The notes under the pieces: model-generated
What the model was told of the DNA's origin: nothing
What the model saw: the letters and a program-made list of their open reading frames with translations, nothing else
The model's database searches: none
Assembly (NCBI GenBank): GCA_963170055.1
Contig: CAUJGJ010000083.1
Span: forward strand, 1,485,101 to 1,549,100
Direction: 5' to 3'
DNA from: Halisarca cf. caerulea
Lineage: Eukaryota; Porifera; Demospongiae; Chondrillida; Halisarcidae
Length of the DNA: 64,000 bases
Translations under genes and position numbers: made by a program
Part shown: piece by piece, positions 29,208 to 40,559 of the stretch
How the letters are laid out: every line of letters begins with the position of its first letter
Position numbering within the stretch: position 1 is the stretch's first letter

Positions 29208-31056
29208 TTGGAAGATCCTCTGAGTTTCTCTGTCTCTGAAGATATGGCTCGGAAAGCTATCATGTCCTTTCCAAATGGCTCTAGTGGGGGTCCGGATGGC
29301 TTTAGACCACAGCACTTAAAAGACCTCATTAGTCATTCTACAGGAGATGGTGGGCAGTTGCTATTGAATGCTCTAGTCACTTTTGTCAGTCTAGTCCTTG
29401 AAGGTATAACTCCCCTGCTTATTCATCCATACCTTTTGGAGCATCCCTTACTGCATTAACAAGCAAGGTTAGGTTAGGTTAGGTAAGCTTATTTTATCTA
29501 AGAGTGCCTTTAGCCAATGGCTACTATTCTAGGCGCCCAGGAAAAGATACAAAAAGCAAAACACAGATAAAAAAGGATAGAAAAAGGAAGAAAATATGAA
29601 TGAAATAGTCTTATGTGAATTAAATTGCAATGAATTAAAATAAAGGACATGCAAATAAAGTATTAGTAGATCAAGGGTAAATTACGTGAGTAGTCTAATA
29701 AAGATTTAAATAGAAATATGGCAAATCAGTTGATCATGCAGGACACGCAAACTACTATTATAATAGTGATCCTGTTTGTTACATGGTGCGAATAAGTCTT
29801 GAAAAAGTGGTTTCAGATTCAGCTGATCGCAGTGATGATGGTATGGAGCGTCAAAGAGAGAGGCCAGAGAAGCTGAAGGCACGTTGACCAAAAGAAGTTT
29901 GAAGGAACGAGGAAGATTTGGTAGGTGTCGAGTACGAGTTTGATAGGAATGAGAAGGGGGTTGAAAGAGGGAGGAGAGATATGGAGGAGCGAGAGAATTG
30001 AAACATTTGTACACCATTTCAGCCAGATGGAGATTTCTGTGAACATCAAGAGAAGTCAGACCAAGTTCAGACCATAGAGCAGAAGAAGAGTGCAACCGAG
30101 GGCGATGAAGGGCAATTTTACAAGCATAGTTGAAGAGGGTTTGGAGTCTTTGGGAGTCATTTTTAGTGCAACTTTTCCATACAACATCACAGTAATCAAG
30201 GCAGGGTAGGATATAAGATTTAAGGTACAGAGTAAGAACAGAACGAGGAAGGAACCAAGATGGAGGTATTCACCCTATATATTGCAGTTGGCTCTACCCT
30301 CCGTAGGCTGGTAGCCACATGTGCTTGTTTTCATGCCACCAAACATTTAGCAGGAGTACTTTCACCTCATCAGCTGGGTTTTGGAGTTGCGCAGGGAGTA
30401 GCGCTGTCCATGCTGTACGCATTTTCGTCAACAATCTGGAACCAGGTCATGCCTTGGTCAAGGTTGATTTCAGAAATGCCTTCAATTCTATCAGAAGGGA
30501 TAAGATGATGACTGCTGTTGAAGAATTCATTTCCAGCTTAAGGCCATTCGTACACTCCATGTATTCATCACCATTACAGTTGTAGTGGGAAAAAGGGGAG
30601 ATTGCATCTGTGGAGGGAGTTCAGCAGGGGGATCCCATTGGGCCTCTACTATTCTGCCTCACCATCCACAGGATGATAACACAACTGCAGACAGCATTCA
30701 ATGTATGGTTCTTGGATGATGAGGCAATTGGTGGTAATGTGCTTGAGCTGAACAGGGCCCTTACAACTATTGAGCAAGAATGTGAGCAATTTGGTCTCTA
30801 CCTTAATGTAAACAAATGTGAGCTTGTCTGCCCCAGTCTGTCAGATATGGCATCTCTTTTGGATGCCTTTCCAGATCTGAAGGTCGTAGATTCGGCATCT
30901 GCTAACCTCCTAGGATCTCCTCTCGGCAATATGCCAGCCTCAAATGTACGCCTGGAATCCAAGATCTACCAGTTGCGCTTAATCAGTAACCATGTGTGTT
31001 ACTTAGATTCCCATGATGCCCTTATTCTGCTTAAACCTGCCTTAGCCCTACCCTAG
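29208..31056 (+). pseudogene. RT of the interrupted RLE copy
   Basis: Pieces: FPNGSSGGPDGFRPQHLKDL (29265-29325), then after the LINE VGSTLRRLVATC and HQLGFGVAQG (30290-30400). VDFRNAFNSIRRDKMM follows near 30465-30510. The third piece (30610-31056) has VQQGDPIGPLLFC, VWFLDDEAIGGN (motif C, both Asp present), LNVNKCELVC and LLGSPLGN. The frame is broken between pieces. Confidence 0.75.
29464..30257 (-). mobile_element. LINE 3' fragment inserted into the RLE copy
   Basis: The minus strand reads SVLTLYLKSYILPCLDYCDV near 30240-30180 and LHLAEMVYKCFNSLAPPYLS near 30030-29970. The 3' UTR has CCTGGGCGCCTAGAATAGTA and GGCTAAAGGC and ends AATAAGCTTACCTAACCTAA. The tail is thus an ACCTA repeat. The same 3' UTR occurs in the LINE at 34774-35743, whose tail repeats ACCGTA instead. 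Host RT coding flanks both sides. CAAG or a slightly longer match may be the target duplication. Confidence 0.8.
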
Positions 31057-31115
31057 CTTCTCCACATTTTGCGTACATAGTTCACCTGCCTTTTGCCTCC
31101 CTTTGTTGCAAGAAT

Positions 31116-32210
31116 ATGACAATGTCCTGGTGGCCATGGTTTCACAGATCACCAACAATCATCTCTGCATTGAGGATCCAGCCTGGGTACAGGCATCTCT
31201 ACCTGTTGCTTCTGGGGGACTGGGAAAAGGAGTGCTGTTCATCTGGCCCGTCTGCTTTTTTAGCATCATCTAATGCAGCCTCCGAAATTGTTTGCCAGTT
31301 ACTACCAGTCAACATGGTTTCAAATTTGTATCCAGAACGTACGTGAATCAGCCTTGGTCTTGTGGAAAGAGAATGTGCCTGCTGATGAAGAGCCTCCTGC
31401 ACCCCCATTGTCACATAAGCAGAGGGCATGGGAAATACCTCGGATTTTGGCTTGCCAAAATGCTTTGATGAATAATGCCCAAGACTTGAGTACAAAGGCC
31501 CACCTACTAGCAACTTCCACAAAAGAGTCAGGAGCATGGCTTAATGCATTGCCTTGCTCGGTCCTAAGTTTATGGATGTCAAATGACACTGTACGGATAG
31601 CTGTAGGGTTACGGCTGGGTATGCCTCTTTGCCAACCACACTCTTGTATTCACTGCAACTCTGAGGTGACAACTCTTGGCACACATGGATTACATTGTCG
31701 TAGGAGTCAGGGAAGACACCCATGACATTTTGAACTAAGTCAAGTAATCCATCGTTCTTTGCAATCAACCAAGGTTCCCTCTAGACTTGAACCCACAGGT
31801 TTATCTGCCTCAGACCATTTGCGTTCTGATGGATTGTCCTTGATTCTTTAGTCTAGTGGTAAATTTTTAGTTTGGGATACCACATGCACAGATACTTACT
31901 GCATCTCAAACATTAATCGCACTAGCACTGAAGCTGGAGCTGCTGCAGCTCATGTAGAGGCAGAAAAGAGGAGAATTTATGACTACCTTTGTAGATCATA
32001 CTGTTTCATTCCAGTCTGTGTTGAGACCAGTGGTGCTTGTGGTCCACAGGCTTTGTCCTTTTTCAGGGAAGTGGGGAATCACATCAGGAGAGTGACTGCA
32101 GAACCATTTTCCTTTACATATTTGATACAAAGAAATGCTGTTGCGATTCAGCGAGGCAACGCCATGTCCATTATGGGTTCAATGGCCCTCGATTACACCT
32201 CACCTTGATT
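31116..32210 (+). pseudogene. Endonuclease region of the interrupted RLE copy
   Basis: The linker ESGAWLNALPCSVLSLWM and the knuckle CIHCNSEVTTLGTHGLHC are in 31273-31725. After further breaks, GKFLVWDTTCTDTYC is near 31858-31905 and ETSGACGPQALSFF near 32020-32065. The RPD motif region is damaged (RSDGLSLIL), so the nuclease is dead. The residue at the UAG site of copies 1 and 2 is Cys (TGC). Confidence 0.7.
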
Positions 32211-32368
32211 GGTGGCATATATATTTGGTACTTTCATGCATGCATAATACTTTATTATGATTATATTAGTATTTTTGTTATCTATCATCAATTATTTTAA
32301 ATTACCTTATGCATGGGTTTTTCATCATTATTCATTATCACAATACATTATTTTCATCACTGTATCAC

Positions 32369-32369
<1 letters not shown>

Positions 32370-32398
<29 letters not shown>
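32370..32398. repeat. (TAA)n tract joining two RLE copies
   Basis: Ten or so TAA units form the tail of the upstream copy and the immediate 5' edge of the next one. Confidence 0.9.
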
Positions 32399-32399
<1 letters not shown>

Positions 32400-33385
32400 G
32401 AAAGCTCTTCTGATGCCAAGACCACCGCATCTGACTGGTAGAGTAGCCTAGACCTAGACCTATTACCAGTTCATCTGGCCAACTTTCCTATCTCCAACTA
32501 TCCTGAGTGACTCTGCCTGGGTTGCTTGGGGCGAGGATCTACCATCACCATTACATACTCCAGATACATCAAGTTCACAGAGGATGTGGAAGGAGCCAAG
32601 GGTGGCATCTGTCCTCGATTCTCATTTGGCAACAGGTGATCAGGAATCCACAGCAAGACTTTTAGCCGCTAGCTCCAATGAGTCTGGTGCATGGTTGCAT
32701 GCACCTCCAATTTCTTCACTTGGCCTCTGAATGAGTAATGATGCTATCAGAATCGCTGTGGGCCTGAGAGTTGGAACACCACTGTGTCAGCCTCACACCT
32801 GTGCCCATTGTGGTAAGGAGGTGGACCAGTTTGGTAGACACGACCTTAGTTGCCAGTCCAGTCAGGGGAGGAGGTCCAGTCACCAAGCTATCAACAACAT
32901 TGCCTTGCACTCTCTTGCATCTGCCAACATCCCTTCCAGACTGGAACCATCTGGACTTCATTGTTTGGATGGCAAACGCCCGGATGGGGTATCTCTAGTT
33001 CCTTGGTCAGCAGGAAAGTATCTTGTACTGTATGGGATGCCACATGCGTCGACACATTCTGTCCATCCAACCTCCAACAATCTAAAGATGTGTCTGGAGG
33101 TGTAGCTGCCAAGGCTGAAGGAGTGAAGACCAGCAAATACTCTCATCTTGATAGAGTTTACAACATTCAGCCCATTGCTTTTGCGACCTGTGGTAGCACA
33201 GGCCCATCATCTGAGGCTCTTTTGAAGGACTTGGGAAGGAGGCTGAGGATGGCAACAGGAGAGCCAAAGTCATACACCTACTTACTTCAGCGGCTCTCAG
33301 TTGCTGTCCAGGTTGGGAATGCTGCTAGTGTGATGGGAATGCTCCCAGCTGATTCCCAGGACATTGATTTTGATGTTGATTGACG
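32399..33385 (+). pseudogene. RLE-type retrotransposon, 5'-truncated copy (endonuclease only)
   Basis: Sequence similar to the region just before the endonuclease starts right after the TAA tract. A knuckle CAHCGKEVDQFGRHDLSC and KRPDGVSLVPW lie in 32731-33105. After a one-base slip, VWDATCVDTFCPSNLQQSKD lies in 32850-33383, ending AVQVGNAASVMGM. RT is absent. A poly-C run (33392-33409) follows instead of a TAA tail. Confidence 0.75.
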
Positions 33386-33559
33386 CCGTTCCCCCCCCCC
33401 CCCCCCTTTTTTGAATTACTAGAGAGATGCATGGCATCATGGGGCGAGCCTGAGCAGATGTATTCATGATCATGAAATAGGTGTGCAACATAATTATAAT
33501 CATTTGAAAACATAAGTATATGTAATTGAATCAACATCGTATATACTGCTATAATTGTT

Positions 33560-33735
33560 CACATTAACATAGTACTTCACATTTTCCTGTAACTGAGACA
33601 ACCACATTGTTGTCTACGACACTGCAGGTGTGTTGGGGTGGTGATAGGAGCTTGACTACAACAGTTGGATCTTTGGTGATTCATTTGAAATATTGAATCA
33701 AATTGTGTACTGTTCACTCCAATGTAGTGGTTCAC
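33560..33735 (-). repeat. Duplicate of the 3' end of the OB-fold gene
   Basis: ACTGAGACAACCACATTGTT, GGTGATAGGAGCTTGACTAC and TTTGGTGATTCATT repeat 33733-33868 (GAGACAACCACATTTTTGTT, GATAGGAGCTTGACTGCAAC) about 170 bases apart. Only the end of the coding region is repeated, and this duplicate has lost the frame. Confidence 0.65.
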
Positions 33736-33738
33736 ATT

Positions 33739-34770
33739 TTACATTTTCCTAACCGAGACAACCACATTTTTGTTTGCAACACTGAAGGTGTGTTTGGGTA
33801 CTGATAGGAGCTTGACTGCAACAGTTGCACCTTTGGTATCCTTGATTAATTCATTAATTATATTTGAGAACATTGTGACAGCTCTGTCACCATCACAGTC
33901 AAGGATGACTTTAACAGTAGAAGCTGTGTTGCATTTAGCTGTTTTCATTACTGATACACATTTTGGGCACTCGGCGATGTCATCATATATTGAAACAACT
34001 TCAGGCTTGCAAGTTTTACCAACGAAGTACTCGTCTACACCTACAACAACATCTATCTCTCCTGATAGTACATGCATTGAACCTTTATCTTCATCATCAC
34101 TGAAGTCACTGTTAACATCTCCGAGATCTTCTGTTTCTTGATAGGTTGAATCTACTAAAGTAGATAAGGACTTCTGTCCGTTGTACTGTCGGACTCGGAT
34201 CTGTTATATTTTGTACGTCTTGTCACTTTCAAATTTACCTACATGATCTTCCCAGATAGCTAGCTTTGTGCATCCTTTAGCATCTCCTACACTAACAGTT
34301 TGTAACTTCAAAGTGTTGGTGTCTTGGTGTTGATTTCTTTGGGTGATGAGATGTTCCGAACCTTACAAACCCCATTGATGCTTTGTCCAACTGTAAGGTA
34401 ATTCAGCTCTGAGAGCTCAATCTGCTTTGTAAACATCTGTGTTTCCTCTTCACTTATACAGCGAATTTCTTCAGAGAATTCATAACCTTCGAATGGTAGC
34501 TTGCCAATATTTCAAACTTATCAGCATCTTGGCCAAGCTTTATTATGCAGTTCACCAATTTCACTGCTTTACCTTTCTGCTTGGACTCTTCGAACGCTGA
34601 GGGAAGGATCAAAGGAAATAGCCCTTGCTGTCTTCTTGCCGTCTGTTACTGTGGAATCGAAGTACTCAATCTTTTTGTTCTTTCCGGTGACTTTCCTTTA
34701 TAGGGGACAGGTTTGATACTACGAACTGCACGCTTGCTCCTGAAGAGGCTTTCATTTCCGAAACACCAAA
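33739..34770 (-). pseudogene. OB-fold, RPA1-like single-stranded DNA-binding protein, decayed
   Basis: The open C-terminal part (34077-33739) reads DVVVGVDEYFVGKTC, then AECPKCVSVMKTAKC and VKVILDCDGDRAVTMF. It resembles a zinc-containing OB fold as in the RPA large subunit C domain. The frame extends upstream to about 34310 with one TAA and includes CTKLAIWEDHVGKFESDKTY and VRQYNGQKSLSTLVDST, a typical OB-fold middle. After a frameshift near 34330, more OB-like text follows (FDSTVTDGKKTARAISFDPS near 34680-34610). RPA-like proteins coat single-stranded DNA, and in some animals and plants they are carried by Helitrons. None of the Helitron relic is adjacent here. A LINE cuts the 5' side at about 34770. 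Confidence 0.55.
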
Positions 34771-34773
34771 TGC

Positions 34774-35743
34774 ATGCTCATCCACTCTTCTCGAGCCAAA
34801 TGTAGTCCTTCCCTAAATCTCCATCTCTCTGATAAGGTGATTGAACAAGTGCGCACTTTTAAGTTCCTTGGAGTCTACATTAACGACACCCTAACTTGGG
34901 GAGATCATGTTGATAAGGTAATTTCTAATGTATCACGCAAGATAAATCTGCTTAGACGTCTCTCCTGGTTTCTTCCCCAATCCCTTCTTGTCCTCTACCT
35001 AAAGTCATATGTCTTGCCAAGTTTTGATTACTGTGATGTTGTGTGGAACAGTTGCACTAAAAAGGATTCAGATCGTCTTCAGACTCTGTTCAATTATGGC
35101 TGTAGAGTTGCTCTCCAACAACCTCGCCATAGCTTGGCAACTGCACTTAGGAAGAAGTTAGGATTTTCATCACTCATCTCTCGTAGGAAACTCCACCAGT
35201 CTCAAGTCATGTATAACTGTCTCTCTTTTCGTGCTCCTTCATATCTGTCCACTCTCTTTCAAACTCCATCTCATGATCACAACACTCGCTCTTCTCACCT
35301 ACTTAATCTTCCCCCTGTAAAGTCTTCCTATGGACAGAGAGCTTTCAGCTTCTCTGGGGCTTCTCTTTGGCGGTCACTTCCCTCGTATGTGCACACATCA
35401 AAATCTATTGAAGAATTTTCAAGACTTGCCGACTGTATTTTCAATGAACTTGTAGATTAACTCAAAGTTCAACTCATCTAATACTCTGCATGTTCATATT
35501 TCTCTTATATTATTCAATTTTCAGTGCATGGTATTTTAATTATTATTAAGTGAACTTCTTTCAAATATATTAAATTAACTTTACTTATTTCTCTGCTTTT
35601 GTAACTTTTTATCACCCCACCCTCTTTGTACTTGTCCTGTGTATCTTTTGTATCTTTTTACTGGGTGCCTAGAGTAGTAGCCTTTTTGGCTAAAGGCCTC
35701 CCCAGGTTAAATAAGCTTCCGTAACCGTAACCGTAACCGTAAC
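34774..35743 (+). mobile_element. LINE 3' end (post-RT region, 3' UTR and ACCGTA tail)
   Basis: A 228-codon open frame (34774-35460) covers VRTFKFLGVYINDTLTWGDH, SYVLPSFDYCDVVWNSC and RAFSFSGASLWRSLP, the standard C-terminal region of CR1/L2-type LINEs. The catalytic RT is missing, so the copy is 5' truncated. The 3' UTR has CTGGGTGCCTAGAGTAGTAG and GGCTAAAGGC and ends AATAAGCTT followed by four CCGTAA units (35719-35742). The long intact frame suggests a fairly recent insertion. It interrupts the OB-fold relic. Confidence 0.85.
35719..35743 (+). repeat. (CCGTAA)4 LINE tail
   Basis: Hexanucleotide tail directly after AATAAGCTT. The sister LINE at 29464 has a pentanucleotide tail at the same place. 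Confidence 0.9.
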
Positions 35744-35764
35744 ATCCCACTCATCTACGCTAAG

Positions 35765-35943
35765 CTTTCTTTTAAAATAAATGATCATTATTTATCATCA
35801 CAATATATTATTTTCATCACTGTATCATGTACTCACTTTTTCTCATTGATAATATATATAATATTTATTCATATGATATCATTAATTGGATTAATTTGGA
35901 TTCACAAAATCTTATTATAGTTATATAATAATAATAATAATAA
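35765..35943 (+). mobile_element. 3' UTR fragment of an RLE-type copy with TAA tail
   Basis: ATCACAATATATTATTTTCA and CACTGTATCA match the 3' UTR near 32335-32370, and the segment ends in TAATAATAATAATAATAA. No coding sequence is left. Confidence 0.5.
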
Positions 35944-36309
35944 GCCAAAATCATGACCTTTCACGGTATGTAAACTTTTCAAAATATTGCTGAAAGATGA
36001 CTCTTAGAGGCTTCTTTAATACATTGTTCACCTTAAAAGTTCACGAAAATGTGAAATAAACGATCCCTATTCCACTATTTTGCTTCTGCATCAGCCTTAT
36101 ATATGAACCACAGTAGATACGTATTTGATGCTAGGCAAATGAAGTGCTTTTGAATAACTGGCTGACTACCGTACTCACTATTGGTTAGCATTACATCTCA
36201 TTACTTTGATGTACTATAGCTGCACAAGTAGCACAGATCTAATAAACATTTCCCATACTGATAACTATTGATATAAAACAGCTTCACATCACAATAAATG
36301 TATACTCAC

Positions 36310-36420
36310 AGCCTCTTCCAATAAGTTAAACATTTCCAAAATAGCTCGTTTCTCATAGCCATTGGTAGTTACAAGAAATCCTCTGTGTCCATTCTGAATT
36401 GATTTAGCTCTGCAAGATCT
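36310..36420 (-). CDS. THUMPD1: THUMPD1 homologue, exon 2
   Basis: 111 bases, 37 codons. Acceptor ATAATAG, donor GAGGCT|GTGAGT. It reads IQNGHRGFLVTTNGYEKRAI and LEMFNLLEEA, the first beta strand and helix of the THUMPD1 N-terminal domain. Starting at AGA (36420) keeps phase 0 with exon 1; an alternative acceptor 11 bases in would give a stop. It lies 10.9 kb from exon 1 and 21.7 kb from exon 3. Confidence 0.82.
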
Positions 36421-36649
36421 CTATTATAAAATAGTCACATAAATTTGACAATCATATTTGGAACATCAACATTCACTCCAATTGCTCTACCTACAGTAGT
36501 ACAGCAGGTTATGTAGAACTAATGTGTTTGTAGAATGATCAATGCTTGGTTGGCACTAGCTGTAAAATGCATGAACCATGTATGGCAGTGGTTTACATAG
36601 AGAAACAAATAGAAAATAAAAGGGAAAAAAGATGTGTGTCAATTCGTAC

Positions 36650-36960
36650 AAACACTGGAACAAGGTAGTGTTGTACATTGCATAGAGCTAAACAGGGATA
36701 GGGACAGACATGCATAGGGGTTGATGGGCATAGAGCTACACATGTACGTACGGGTCTAGACGAACAAAAGCTATACAGAGTTTATCTATACTGGGTGAAG
36801 TGTGCAAGTATTCCTACATATGTATATCCTGCATTATGCCTGCATCACCAAAACCTGGACACTGCACCCAGTCCATCTACCCTGTTCAACCTTATCCTGT
36901 ATAGACCAATGCCCATCTATATAGCCCTATGTCCATTAAGCCTCACACATATTTACGTAG
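36650..36960. mobile_element. Foldback A relative, partial
   Basis: ACACTGGAACAAGGTAGTGT at 36650 matches the inner arm of foldback A (ATCACTGGAACAAGGTAGAG). Minisatellite units follow on both sides of a centre near 36830 (CCTGCATTATG). The outer right arm is not recognisable. Confidence 0.65.
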
Positions 36961-38154
36961 CTGAAAAGCCAATTTACAGCTTAACACTGTATGCACTTTT
37001 AATACTTGTGCGGTGCAACTTTAATTTGTATATCGTTTGTGATTCTCGCATTTCTATATTGTGTAGATGGCCATGTTTTGTCATATACAAGAGGCTGGCT
37101 TCCAATCTACGAAAATCACAAATACACAACATCTCTACCTAGTTTCAGTGAATTTTAGGAGATCTGATAGACATACGTATCCACATCTTTTTATCAGGTT
37201 AAATGTTTTGTATAGGAGTCAGTACAATAGAGGTACATAGGACAATAACAGTCCCCGCCAATCTACTGTACAAAGGCATGCATGCAGGGAAATTCACAGT
37301 TGCACTTCTTTAATACCCAAGTTCTATTCATATTCTAAAATGGAAGCAGCTGCTTTGATTTGTTTGGAATAACAGATTTTCAATATTTTTCCATACTTGC
37401 ATGTGAGGCACCATTATATAGAGGAAAGTGGATAGCAACACAGACATATGAATCAGCTCATGCATAGGGTAATACACTTTTATGCATGAGTTCAGAAGCT
37501 CCATCATCATAATTTTATTCTAATAATATATTTTGATATACACCTGTATTTATAATTACAATGGAACATGATATAGTGATGAAAATGAAGATTAATATTG
37601 AAGTGATAATGATGATGATGTCCTCTTATCCATACCGTGAGAAGGATTCAGCATTGGCAGCATGGAAGAGTGACCTACAAGCTCGAAAATGCTACCAGAC
37701 ATTGGACATTTTCCAACCATTTTCAGTAAATGTCCAGATGTTATCAACTTTGTCAGGATATTGTGTGTATCTACTTAAAGGCTGTCATTGTTCAGGTGAC
37801 AGATTTGTGGTCTGTCACTTTCTGCTATTAATCAGGTAGTGGCACCATAGGTCACTTTCTGCTGGCCACTGATGCTTTAGAAGCCACTTGCACAGAGCCT
37901 TTTCCTTACACTGAGAGCAATACTATTGTTTTGTGACTGGGGAAATGCTAAATTACTACTGCACATATGTAGTATGAATATACCGGAAACTCCCTATGCA
38001 CGTATGCTGGCTTACAACTGCATACATGGTAGCAAGGAGAAACTAAAAAGTATGATTGGTATAGTCAAATTATTATGTCTAAGCAAATGTGAATGTTTGA
38101 GCATTCTGGAGTTTGTATGGACATTATGTCCAGACACTTCCAAAAAGTTATCGT
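36961..38154. other. Stretch without a recognisable gene
   Basis: Open frames of 60-92 codons (for example 37561-37839) show no motif I can name. No repeats stand out. Confidence 0.35.
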
Positions 38155-39403
38155 GAGCTCTAGCTGGACCACAGAAGAAGCATCCCTCCCAACCTCCCCC
38201 AGTCATGAGAAGTCCTGTGATTGACCCCAGGTTAACCATTTGTTCAACACTCTCTTATTGAGCTGTGAAGACCAAGTGTCCAGATCCCGCCTCGTGGCAG
38301 CTAGATCCAATGGTTCTGGTGCATGGGTCAATGCCCCACCAGTTTCTTCTCTTGGTTTGCGCATGTCTAACAACAAAGTCCACATAGCCATGGGCCCGAG
38401 GCTAGGTGCCCAAGTATGCTTGCTTCACACATGTAGTGTCTGTGGCAAAGAGGCTGACGAGTATGGCCACCACAGCCTAAGCTGTAGGTCAAACCAAGGC
38501 AGGACTTCACGACATCAGATGTTAAATAATATCATTCACTAATCCTTAGCCGCAGCAAATGTTTCTAATAGATTAGAACCCTCTGGCCTTTACAGATCGG
38601 ATGGGAAACAACCGCATGGAGTTACCATGATACCATGGTTCGAAGGAAGATTCTTGGTGTGGGATTGTAATGTTGTGAATGGTCCCCTGCCATAAGTTGT
38701 CCCTCCTATCGTTTTATCAGTACTAAATCATAACCCAACCCTAACCCTAACCCCTGAATGGTATAGATTTCGTATTTGATAAGCGCCCACGCCGGACAAC
38801 TTTTAGGGGGGACAAGATTTGGTATGACAGGATGCCACATGTGTAGACACATTCTGTGAATTGCATAGACAAAGAGCTGCACATAAAGAAAGAGGTGCTG
38901 CAGTATATGCCGAGAAGAAAGCCAGGAAGTATGCCATTTAAGTAGATAAAGCATATAGTTTCATGCTAATAGCATTTGAAACAACCAGCTTTGTTGACTC
39001 AGAGTGGATGTGCTTCCTCAGTGATCTGAGAAGACGACGTCGACTGAGATCATCCACAGGAGAGTCCAAATCATTTGCACACTTGCTACAACAACTATCA
39101 GTAGCAGTTCAAGTAGGAAATTCAACCTCAGTGATGGGATCTATTGAACACTGATTGCTATGATTGTAGTTAGGCTCTTCTTGATAGTGTAGGTAGTCTC
39201 ATTTATTATATTATTATAAAAATTGCACACCCATGTATCAGTATCTGCATGTAGTTATCATTTGTATCTGTATCTGTAGTTGTACTGTATGTGTAATTAT
39301 CTGTAGTTGCTGTGAGGTATCCAGTAATTCTATGTTTTTGCTACATTTTTTGTTGCATTATAACTAATACTATAACAGTTCTTATTATTATTGTCAATTT
39401 TAC

Positions 39404-39438
<35 letters not shown>
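38155..39438 (+). mobile_element. RLE-type retrotransposon, 5'-truncated copy with an insertion in the nuclease
   Basis: The linker GSGAWVNAPPVSSLGLRM and the knuckle CSVCGKEADEYGHHSLSC are in 38240-38542, followed after a stop by RLEPSGLYRSDGKQPHGVT. RPD is changed to QPH here. The nuclease motif is cut at VWD by a 164-base element and resumes with DATCVDTFC at 38831. The tail reads AVQVGNSTSVMGSIEH (39090-39150). The 3' UTR of about 250 bases ends in (TAA)n at 39409-39438, where the next copy starts. Confidence 0.75.
38666..38829. mobile_element. Small insertion with GGAT target duplication and telomere-like run
   Basis: GGAT occurs on both sides (38662-38665 and 38830-38833). Inside, GTCCCCTGCCATAAGTTGTC near the left is inverted near the right (GGACAACTTTTAGGGGGGAC), so it is MITE-like. 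It includes AACCCTAACCCTAACCCC-like sequence at 38731-38755. Confidence 0.65.

Positions 39439-39439
<1 letters not shown>
39409..39439. repeat. (TAA)n tract joining two RLE copies
   Basis: Tail of the copy ending here and 5' edge of the next copy, which begins at CTGCAGCTGCCCTCCGCC. Confidence 0.9.
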
Positions 39440-40348
39440 TGCAGCTGCCCTCCGCCTAGGAGCTCCCCTGTGCCACCCACACAAGTGCAACCTGTGTGGC
39501 CATGATGTTGACCAATATGCTACTCATGGTCTATCCTGTCAAAGAAGTGCGGGCCGACACTTTCGCCATGCCGTTATTAACAACATCATACAGCATTCAC
39601 TTGCAGCAGCTAACATTCCATCCAGGCTAGAACCTTCAGGCCTTGCTCGATCAGATGGAAAACGCCCGGATGGTATCACCATCTCTCCGTGGGAGAAAGG
39701 TCGAACTCTCATCTGGGATGCTACATGTGTAGACACTTTGCTGCTTCCTATGTGGATATGGCCGACAAAAGTGCGGGCTCAGTAGCTGCTATGGCTGAGG
39801 ACAGAAAGAAGAAGATATACGAGGCCCTTGCTGCTTTTCATTGTTTTGTACCCATCGCAATTGAGACCTCAGGAGTTTTTGGACCAGAGACAAAGTGTTT
39901 TCTGACCAGCCTGTCCTCACGAATAAGAGCCCTTACCCATGATGACATGGCCTATTGCCATCTTGCCCAACGACTGTCCGTTGCCGTTCAAAAGGGCAAT
40001 ACATTGTCCGTCCGCGGATCAATGTAATAGGCTACTTTTTTGTTTTGTTTGTTTTGTTGTTGTCTTTCGTTTATTTGATTGTTTTGTTTTTTCTTTGGAT
40101 GTATGTAGTAGGTGTACTGTTTTGTTTTCTGTATGCATATACGTACATGTGTTAGTTATAAGGGGAAGGAGTGCGTTCTTCTCTGCACCTCCCGCCATTT
40201 TGGCTTTTGCTGTTGGCGCCTCCTCACCTATGGGTATGCAGCTAGACGTTTAGAAAATCGGCCGATTCATTCGCCTGCAGTACAGAGTAATCTAAGAACA
40301 ATCTTTAGTTTAAAATTTTGTCAAGTTGTTATAATAATAATAATAGTA

Positions 40349-40385
<37 letters not shown>
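39440..40385 (+). mobile_element. RLE-type retrotransposon, 5'-truncated copy
   Basis: Coding starts in the middle of the endonuclease linker (AALRLGAPLCHPHKC). The knuckle CNLCGHDVDQYATHGLSC, KRPDG and IWDATCVDT are intact up to a frameshift near 39735. The second frame (39689-40027) reads FVPIAIETSGVFGPETKCFL to LSVAVQKGNTLSV. The 3' UTR contains the block shared with 9010-9066 and ends in TAATAATAATAATAAT at 40330-40385. Confidence 0.8.
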
Positions 40386-40386
40386 T

Positions 40387-40559
40387 AATTGACTTGATCC
40401 TATTTTCGTATGTTTATAAACTTGCAATGGAAGATTGAATAATAATAATATAGTACAATACAACATAATAATAATAATAATAATAAGTAAAATACATATA
40501 TTCAGCAAATTAATAGTAAGAAAATTAATACGATATAATAATTATAATAGTAATAAGTA
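40387..40559. other. AT-rich spacer with several short TAA runs
   Basis: Includes AAAATACATATATTCAGCAA (near 40489), which recurs near 44847 after another RLE copy. No coding sequence. Confidence 0.5.

Larger units (their letters stand above)
29070..32400 (+). mobile_element. RLE-type retrotransposon, copy interrupted by a LINE
   Basis: Starts with KGAIRLDCSEDTIASFSE near 29085, equivalent to copy 1 residues near 240, so the Cys-rich domain is missing. The RT is cut at 29464 by a LINE fragment and resumes near 30258. The 3' UTR ends in (TAA)n at 32370-32398, where the next copy starts. Stops and shifts occur throughout. Confidence 0.8.

Noticed and set aside
33739..34141. An intact small secreted or membrane protein at the OB-fold locus
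   Set aside because: The plus-strand frame 33770-34141 is the shadow of the OB-fold coding strand and has no features of its own.
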